The translations under genes were made by a program, and so were the position numbers. Below are positions 6,005-10,757 of a stretch of DNA of 10,757 nt, in pieces (the stretch's first letter is position 1; every line of letters starts with the position of its first letter). The notes beneath the pieces were generated by a model, which searched no databases, had not been told where the DNA came from, and worked only from the letters and a program-made list of their open reading frames with translations. The stretch is from Actinomycetota bacterium (GTDB lineage Bacteria > Actinomycetota > Actinomycetes > S36-B12 > CAIYMF01): positions 1 to 10,757 of the forward strand of contig WLOZ01000034.1 in assembly GCA_009699025.1 (NCBI GenBank), read 5' to 3'.

Positions 6005-6916
6005 CTACTGCCCCCGCGTTCCGACCGCTCGAAGCCAGCGGGTCGGGCCTGGGGTGGGTGTCAGCTCGATCGGCCCGCCTCCCTGCACCACCCTCTTCTG
6101 AAACTGGTAGCGCTCGCCCTCGCAGGTGTCGCACCCGATGGCCTCGTTGAGTGCATGCCACCGCTTCTTCCATGCACTAGCCGCGTCAATCGAGGCGGAG
6201 ACCCACGGTCCTCCCACCAGCTGGCAGTACTGCCCACTCTCGGGTGCGTCGAGCAGGGGACAGCGACGGTCGACCTCGCGCGTGAGGGTGCAGACGTCGC
6301 TGCTGACCACGATCGGAGCTTCGCCGGTGAGGTCGAGTACCTCCCATTGCCCGTTCATGACCCGCACCACGCGTTCGATGGCGAATTCGCGCGCTCGGTC
6401 GAACACGCGTTGCTGCCAGTCGGAAATTCCGCGTCGTGCGCCCACCGCCACGGTCGCGGGCTCAACCCATTCGCTGGCACGCTCTGCGAGATCTCCGGGC
6501 AGGGACTTCACGCCGTACTGGTACCAGTGCCGGCGAAGCTCGTCGCGACGGTGCTGGGCCTCATCGGCCAAGGTCGCCACGGGGCCGAGCACCGACCCGA
6601 TGATGAGGATCTCTCGCAGCGGCCAGGGGTCGGTGGTGGGCTGATGTGCCGAGACCGCCGCGAACGCCTCGAGCGCCAGTTGCGCCTGAAGGCGTAGGCG
6701 CACCCCTCGGTCGGTCACCAGCAGCACCTGCCGACGCCACGATTCGGCGACGAAGTCGGGGTTGCGCGGCGCCCAGTGGCGCAGACGCCCGCCGGTCGAT
6801 AGCTGGCTTGGTTCGGAGGCAGTTGGACTGTGCACCGTCGGCCGCACGGAGTCTGGGGCTTGCTTGCCCTCGTTCCATGGCAGTCGGGCGGTTGGCATCG
6901 TGCCTGTGTCATTCAT
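6005..6916 (-). CDS. Conserved-looking protein of unknown function with a cysteine cluster
   Basis: The 303-residue product shows strong G/C third-position bias along its length and no in-frame interruptions, so it is a real gene, but I do not recognise the family. The first 45 or so residues are polar and probably disordered. The middle (about 70-190) looks helical and rich in Trp and Arg. Five cysteines fall in the last third, C209, C219, C231 and a C262-X2-C265 pair (GCDTCEG), which could form a zinc site. No signal peptide or membrane segment is seen. I took ATG 6916 as start; ATG 6898 is an alternative, and neither has a well-placed ribosome binding site. It is convergent to the acidic-protein gene and shares its terminator. 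Its place between the conserved blocks suggests an accessory gene. Confidence 0.75.
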   Translation of the reverse strand: MNDTGTMPTARLPWNEGKQAPDSVRPTVHSPTASEPSQLSTGGRLRHWAPRNPDFVAESWRRQVLLVTDRGVRLRLQAQLALEAFAAVSAHQPTTDPWPLREILIIGSVLGPVATLADEAQHRRDELRRHWYQYGVKSLPGDLAERASEWVEPATVAVGARRGISDWQQRVFDRAREFAIERVVRVMNGQWEVLDLTGEAPIVVSSDVCTLTREVDRRCPLLDAPESGQYCQLVGGPWVSASIDAASAWKKRWHALNEAIGCDTCEGERYQFQKRVVQGGGPIELTPTPGPTRWLRAVGTRGQ

Positions 6917-6956
6917 AGCGAAGTTGCCTCGCTGGCCCTCGCGGGTCCCGTCTCTT

Positions 6957-6977
6957 CACCTCCCAGGGTGGGAGGTG
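6957..6977. repeat. Nine-base perfect inverted repeat in the 6917-7098 spacer
   Basis: CACCTCCCA-GGG-TGGGAGGTG forms a nine-base stem with a three-base loop, 40 bases upstream of the 6916 start and 121 bases past the hydrolase stop, with both genes on the minus strand. It could be the terminator of the acs-to-hydrolase operon or an operator for the downstream gene. No T-run follows on the minus strand. The rest of this 182-base spacer shows nothing else I can support. Confidence 0.5.
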
Positions 6978-7098
6978 CGGGTCTTCCCCTGGGGGCACCG
7001 TGCGCGGGACGCGGTTGCCGTGAACGACAGCCAGGGGGCTTGCGTCGTTCGCTCGTGACCACCACCAACGCTACGTGACGGCACTGACAGTGGCGTGC

Positions 7099-8013
7099 TC
7101 AGCCGAGGGTGGCGAGCCAGCCCGTGAGCGCCGATCCGAACTCGTGCGGAGCCTCCTCGTGGGGGTGGTGCCCGGTGTCGAGCACGCACTCGGTGTAGCG
7201 GCCCGTGGCGAAGTCGGCCGAGCCGGCCACGCTCGACAGCAGGATCGATGGGTCGAGCCGACCGTGAACCTGCAGCACAGGCATGGGCACGGGTGACTCA
7301 AGTATCGAGGTGAAGGCCCGGCCGTCACGACGGGGAATCGACCGAATCGCCCACCGGTGATACTCGAGGGCACAGTGTGCCGACGCGGTCGCGAGCATGG
7401 CCGCACGGAAGGTCGACTCAACACCGTTGTCGAGCCACCCGGTGTGTGCCGACCGCTCGCGCAGAATGCGTCCCACCGCGCTGGCATCGTCGTGCACGAG
7501 TCGTCGCTCCGGCAGGATCGGCACCTGGTAGCCCCACACGTAGCGCGCTGCCCGACGTTGTGCACGGTCGCGCCGCAGGGCCTCGCGCAGCATATTCGGG
7601 TGGGGCATCGAAACCGGCGCGATGGCTCGCACCACGTCGGGGTTCGTGCTGGCAAGCGTCCAGGCGAGCAGGCCGCCCCAGCCATGCCCCACCACCACGG
7701 CATCGCGCGCTCCCAGCGAACGCACCACTCCCAGGATGTCGGTGGCGAGGCTCAGCGGGTCGTAGCCGTGTGGGGTCTTGTCGCTGCCGCCGTAGCCGCG
7801 CAGGTCAATTGCCACCGCGCGGTAGCCGGCCTCGGCGAGCTGCGGCACCAGGGTGCGCCACGTGTACCAGTACATCGGGAACCCGTGCAGTAGCAGCACG
7901 AGCGGCCCTGTTCCTGCCTCGACCAGGTGAAAGCGGGCGCCGTTGGCAGAGACGGTGCGATGGGTCCAGGCCCCGGGAACGGCGATGGCATCGGCAGGAT
8001 CGGGCAGGGTCAC
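7099..8013 (-). CDS. Alpha/beta hydrolase, EphE-like, with Gly at the nucleophile position
   Basis: This 304-residue alpha/beta-hydrolase-fold protein resembles epoxide hydrolases and occupies the position of M. tuberculosis ephE (Rv3670). The oxyanion-hole motif HGFP is at 43-46 and LRGYGGSDKT at 71-80. The charge-relay partners are present: D254 in HGRLDPS and H282 in TGHHPHEEAP. The nucleophile elbow reads VVGHGWGG, so residue 111 is Gly (codon GGC at 7683-7681) where epoxide hydrolases have Asp and esterases have Ser. A single base change from GAC would explain it. The enzyme may therefore be inactive, do another reaction, or belong to a branch where this is normal. The GTG start overlaps the holin-family stop by four bases (GTGA), so it is translationally coupled and last in its operon. 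Confidence 0.85.
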   Translation of the reverse strand: MTLPDPADAIAVPGAWTHRTVSANGARFHLVEAGTGPLVLLLHGFPMYWYTWRTLVPQLAEAGYRAVAIDLRGYGGSDKTPHGYDPLSLATDILGVVRSLGARDAVVVGHGWGGLLAWTLASTNPDVVRAIAPVSMPHPNMLREALRRDRAQRRAARYVWGYQVPILPERRLVHDDASAVGRILRERSAHTGWLDNGVESTFRAAMLATASAHCALEYHRWAIRSIPRRDGRAFTSILESPVPMPVLQVHGRLDPSILLSSVAGSADFATGRYTECVLDTGHHPHEEAPHEFGSALTGWLATLG

Positions 8014-8447
8014 CGAGCAGTGTGCCCCTGAACCGCTGGCTCCCCCTGAGTCAGGTGCAGGTGGCTGGCGATCACGGTGCGGGTCTCGTCGAGAGCCGCG
8101 ACCGACCTTTCGGGCCCCTTGAGACCCGAGAGCCGCTTCTTACCCACCAGGGCAAGTACGGCCGCGACGATGAAGAGGAACAGAGCGACGATCAGGAAGG
8201 CCAGCCACGGTGCGAGGCCGAGCTGGATCAGCCCGTACGCCGCCGTGACGAGCAGGAAGATGAAGCCGAGGAACCCGAGGGTGCCGGCCCCGATGAGAAG
8301 CACCGATGAACCCGCGGCCTTCTTGACGCTCTGTGAGAGCTCGAGCTTGGTGAGCTCGATCTGGTTGCGCACCAGAGACTGCACGTCTTCGGTGGCTTGC
8401 GCCACGAGCATGCCGAGGGAGGGCTCGCTGCCGTTCGATGCGCCCAT
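8010..8447 (-). CDS. Holin-superfamily-like small membrane protein (Rv3669-type)
   Basis: The 145-residue protein resembles the putative actinobacterial holin-superfamily proteins (Phage_holin_3_6 type) found in this neighbourhood. A polar N-terminus with an amphipathic helix (about 9-40, VQSLVRNQIELTKLELSQSV) is followed by two hydrophobic segments at about 47-70 and 77-101, then a charged C-terminal tail. These chromosomal proteins are not phage lysis genes here, since no phage genes surround it; their role is unproven. I chose ATG 8447 because GGAGG (plus 8454-8458) lies six bases before it. A longer frame would start at TTG 8489 without support. It is 62 bases downstream of nhaA and overlaps the hydrolase start by four bases. 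Confidence 0.8.
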   Translation of the reverse strand: MGASNGSEPSLGMLVAQATEDVQSLVRNQIELTKLELSQSVKKAAGSSVLLIGAGTLGFLGFIFLLVTAAYGLIQLGLAPWLAFLIVALFLFIVAAVLALVGKKRLSGLKGPERSVAALDETRTVIASHLHLTQGEPAVQGHTAR

Positions 8448-8470
8448 GGTGGTCCTCCGTGTGGTTCGCG

Positions 8471-8486
8471 CCGGACAGTGGTCCGG
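8471..8486. repeat. Small inverted repeat in the nhaA-holin spacer
   Basis: CCGGAC-AGTG-GTCCGG is a perfect six-base stem with a four-base loop, about 24 bases past the nhaA stop and upstream of the holin-family ribosome binding site. It could be a processing site or partial terminator that lowers expression of the distal genes. Such a short GC-rich palindrome may be chance. Confidence 0.3.
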
Positions 8487-8509
8487 CAAGTGGCGGGAAT
8501 GCAGTCAGG

Positions 8510-9823
8510 CTACCCGTTATTGCCCGTCGAGTCGGAGGCACCGGGTGAATCGGGTGCCCCGTACACGTCGGGCACCCCGTCGTGGTCGGAGTCGCTTTCC
8601 TCAATTTCGTCGATCTGCGCGTAGTGACGGTTGCGGGCCAGGATCGCAACCCCTGCGACAAGGGCCGAGGCGACAGACGCCGTGAGCACCGCGAGCTTGG
8701 CGCTTCCCACGAGCAATGATGGCGCCGGATAGGCGAGTTCGGAGATGAGCAGCGACACCGTGAAGCCGATTCCGGCCAGTAGGCCAATGGTGGCCACGTC
8801 GGCCCACCGGATGGTTGAGCTCAGCTTTGCCCGGGTGAAGCGAGCGGTGGCCCAGGCCCCCAGGGTGACCCCAATCGGCTTCCCGACCACGAGTCCCACG
8901 ATGACCCCGAGCGATAGCGGCGACGCAAGCGACTCGACCACGTTCACCGAGCGGAGGTCGATACCGGCCGAGAACAGCGCGAAAAGCGGCACGCAGAGGG
9001 CGGCCGAGAGAGGCTGGATGAGGTGCTGCATCCGCTCGGCGGGGGCATCGGCCTCGCCGGCGTCGGGCTTCACGCGCGTGAGCAATCCCAGCGCCACACC
9101 CGCGATGGTGGCGTGCACTCCGCTCTCGTGCATGCAGTACCACGTGGCGAGTGCGATGGGCACGTAGAGGAAGGGTGATCGCACACGCCTGCGCTGCAGC
9201 ACCACGTAGAGGGCGAGCAGCGCGACAGCCGCCACCAGCCACAGGGGTGCAAATGCGCTGGAGTAGAACAGCGCAATGATCACGATGGCCCCGAGGTCGT
9301 CGACCACCGCGAGGGTGAGTAGAAAGGCGCGCAGCGCGACCGGAAGCCGGCGTCCGACCACGGCGAGCACCGCGAGCGCGAAGGCGATGTCGGTGGCAAC
9401 GGGGATCGCCCAGCCCGTGGGCTGGCCCTCGGCAGAAGTGGCATTGATCGCGAGGAAGATCAGCGCGGGCACCACCATGCCGCCGATTGCGGCTGCCACG
9501 GGTACCACCGCACGGGAGAGCCGGCTGAGGCTTCCCACCACGAACTCGTGCTTGAGTTCCAGCCCTGCCACGAAGAAGAACACGGCCAGCAGGCCGTCGG
9601 CCGCCCATTGGCTCACCGACAGGCGCAGGTGACCGACACCGACTTCGTACTGCGATACGGCGGCGTACGAGTCGGCCCACGGCGAGTTGGCCCAGACCAT
9701 CGCCACGACGGCGGCTCCGAGCAGCAGGAGGCCGCCGATCGTCTCGTCGCGCAGCACCTCCAGGGCGCGAACGCGCTCGCTGAGGGGCGGCCGCTCAAAG
9801 AGCGTGTTGGCTGGTGTGTTCAC
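8510..9823 (-). CDS. nhaA: Na+/H+ antiporter NhaA with an acidic calcium-loop-like tail
   Basis: This inner-membrane antiporter exports sodium (or lithium) in exchange for protons for pH and salt balance. All key residues of the family are visible: D145 (ATDIAFAL), the ion-binding pair D175-D176 (VVDDLGAI), H237 of the pH-sensing SGVHATIAG segment, and K315 (VVGKPIGV). The membrane core ends near residue 396. A hydrophilic tail of about 40 residues follows and contains D411-S-D413-H-D415-G-V-P-D419, the DxDxDGxxD pattern of thrombospondin type 3 calcium loops. The tail makes it longer (437) than E. coli NhaA (388). The GTG start lies 30 bases after the acs stop with a TAGGGT hexamer six bases upstream, so it may have its own promoter as well as readthrough from acs. 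Confidence 0.95.
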   Translation of the reverse strand: MNTPANTLFERPPLSERVRALEVLRDETIGGLLLLGAAVVAMVWANSPWADSYAAVSQYEVGVGHLRLSVSQWAADGLLAVFFFVAGLELKHEFVVGSLSRLSRAVVPVAAAIGGMVVPALIFLAINATSAEGQPTGWAIPVATDIAFALAVLAVVGRRLPVALRAFLLTLAVVDDLGAIVIIALFYSSAFAPLWLVAAVALLALYVVLQRRRVRSPFLYVPIALATWYCMHESGVHATIAGVALGLLTRVKPDAGEADAPAERMQHLIQPLSAALCVPLFALFSAGIDLRSVNVVESLASPLSLGVIVGLVVGKPIGVTLGAWATARFTRAKLSSTIRWADVATIGLLAGIGFTVSLLISELAYPAPSLLVGSAKLAVLTASVASALVAGVAILARNRHYAQIDEIEESDSDHDGVPDVYGAPDSPGASDSTGNNG

Positions 9824-9829
9824 GACGTC

Positions 9830-9835
9830 ACCCTA
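9830..9835 (-). promoter_or_regulatory. -10 hexamer for a probable leaderless nhaA transcript
   Basis: On the minus strand TAGGGT fits TANNNT and ends exactly six bases before the GTG at 9823, so transcription would begin on the start codon. A weak -35 candidate (CTGATG, plus 9852-9857) lies 16 bases upstream, inside the end of acs. No Shine-Dalgarno sequence precedes this GTG. Confidence 0.4.
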
Positions 9836-9853
9836 CGGCGGCCACGCGAGGCA

Positions 9854-10757
9854 TCAGTCCTCGTCGGTGGCCTGAGACAACCCTTCGGAAATGAGTTGCA
9901 TGACGTTGGGATCGGCGAGCGTGGTGGAGTCGCCGATGACCCTGTTCTCGGCCACGTCGCGCAGGAGTCGCCGCATGATCTTGCCCGAGCGCGTCTTCGG
10001 AAGTTCGGCGACCGCCATGATTCGTCGTGGTTTGGCGATGGCCCCGATCTCGCGAGCGACGTGATTGCGCAGTTCTGCCAGCAGATCGTCGTCGCTCGCA
10101 TGGGTGCTACGCAGAATGACGAATGCCACGATGCCCTGACCGGTAATGGAGTCAGATGCTCCGACCACCGCCGCCTCGGCAACCGCGGGGTGCGAGACCA
10201 AGGCTGACTCAACCTCGGTGGTGGAGATGTTATGGCCCGACACGAGCATCACGTCGTCGACGCGACCTAGCAGCCAGATGGCTCCGTCGTCGTCGAGCTT
10301 CGCGCCGTCTCCGGCGAAGTACAGGCCAGGAAAGCGTGACCAGTACGTCTCCTTGAAGCGCTCGGGGTCTCCCCACACTCCACGCAGCATCGACGGCCAT
10401 GGTTCGGTGAGGGCGAGGTAGCCGCCGTGTCCGTTGCCCTGCGCTTCGCCGGCGTCGTTGACCACCGCATAGGAGGTTCCGGGAAGCCCCCTCATGGCCG
10501 AGCCGGGCTTGGTCGCCGTCACGCCGGGAAGTGGGCTGATCATGATCGCGCCCGTTTCGGTCTGCCACCACGTGTCAACGATGGGGCACTGGTCGCCACC
10601 GATGACCTTGCGGTACCACATCCAGGCCTCGGGGTTGATGGGTTCGCCCACCGAGCCAAGCAGGCGCAGGCTCGTGAGGTCGAAGCGTGCCGGAATCTCG
10701 TCGCCCCACTTCATAAAGGTGCGGATGGCGGTGGGCGCGGTATAGAGCTGGGTGACA
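9854..10757 (-). CDS. acs: Acetyl-CoA synthetase, C-terminal part (5' end outside window)
   Basis: This AMP-forming ligase converts acetate, ATP and CoA to acetyl-CoA in the cytoplasm. The window holds about 300 of the roughly 650 residues usual for the enzyme; the frame runs off the right edge ([14 protein letters not shown] is still in frame there), so ATG 10714 is internal. Visible motifs include GEPINPEAW, the acyl-adenylate signature [10 protein letters not shown], the hinge region [13 protein letters not shown] and [15 protein letters not shown], and the C-terminal [14 protein letters not shown]. The Lys in SGKIMRR is the site that protein acetyltransferases modify to switch the enzyme off in other bacteria. 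It appears to be first of a minus-strand series with nhaA, the holin-family gene and the hydrolase. Confidence 0.96.
   Translation of the reverse strand, partial: VTQLYTAPTAIRTFMKWGDEIPARFDLTSLRLLGSVGEPINPEAWMWYRKVIGGDQCPIVDTWWQTETGAIMISPLPGVTATKPGSAMRGLPGTSYAVVNDAGEAQGNGHGGYLALTEPWPSMLRGVWGDPERFKETYWSRFPGLYFAGDGAKLDDDGAIWLLGRVDDVMLVSGHNISTTEVESALVSHPAVAEAAVVGASDSITGQGIVAFVILRSTHASDDDLLAELRNHVAREIGAIAKPRRIMAVAELPKTRSGKIMRRLLRDVAENRVIGDSTTLADPNVMQLISEGLSQATDED

Noticed and set aside
8010..8447. Holin-like gene as a sign of a prophage
   Set aside because: This family is a normal chromosomal member of the acs-ephE neighbourhood in actinobacteria, and no endolysin, capsid or integrase gene is nearby.
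8601..9680. Minus-strand 359-codon frame overlapping nhaA, and the plus-strand 310-codon frame at 7377-8309
   Set aside because: Both are out-of-frame or antisense shadows of nhaA and of the hydrolase and holin-family genes. They are Arg-rich and low in complexity, with no motif.
1..10757. CRISPR array, tRNA, rRNA or insertion sequence
   Set aside because: I saw no regularly spaced repeats, no tRNA- or rRNA-like sequence, and no transposase frame or terminal inverted repeats.

Overview
The window is GC-rich and gene-dense, with frequent GTG starts and several 1-4 base gene overlaps. Its gene order points to an actinobacterium (phylum Actinomycetota). Two blocks match a well-known actinobacterial neighbourhood, the Mycobacterium tuberculosis Rv3667-Rv3674c region. 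On the + strand these are endonuclease III (nth), a CoA-type Nudix hydrolase and the membrane serine protease MarP. On the - strand they are acetyl-CoA synthetase (acs, cut by the window end), NhaA, a holin-family small membrane protein and an EphE-like alpha/beta hydrolase. I cannot name the genus. The thioredoxin-like gene that sits between nth and the Nudix gene in mycobacteria is absent here.

Layout. Positions 1-46 may hold the first codons of a divergent gene. Positions 154-2686 form the nth-Nudix-marP operon with overlapping start and stop codons. Positions 2690-6916 are an accessory stretch between the two conserved blocks. It contains an HNH endonuclease of the phosphorothioate-DNA-binding type (+), a 355-base spacer with a gene remnant, an ADP-ribosylglycohydrolase fused to a dual-specificity-phosphatase-like domain (-), an 82-residue acidic repeat protein with no basic residues (+), a strong 14-bp-stem terminator, and an unrecognised cysteine-containing protein (-). 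Positions 7099-10757 are the second conserved block, read from right to left as acs, nhaA, holin-family gene and hydrolase.

How the genes fit together. The housekeeping blocks cover base-excision repair, CoA or nucleotide housekeeping, acid and oxidative stress protection in the envelope (MarP), sodium/proton exchange and acetate activation. The accessory stretch looks like a defence or stress insertion site: one probable type IV restriction enzyme and one ADP-ribose-handling enzyme, with a recombination scar. The last 12 codons of the HNH gene recur in diverged form 1.9 kb downstream, on the far side of the ADP-ribosylglycohydrolase gene. Three genes (nth, the HNH gene and nhaA) carry a TANNNT hexamer exactly six bases before the start codon, the arrangement expected for leaderless transcripts. 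The most novel-looking items are the glycohydrolase-phosphatase fusion, the acidic repeat protein, the HNH 3'-end ghost, and a calcium-loop-like tail on NhaA.
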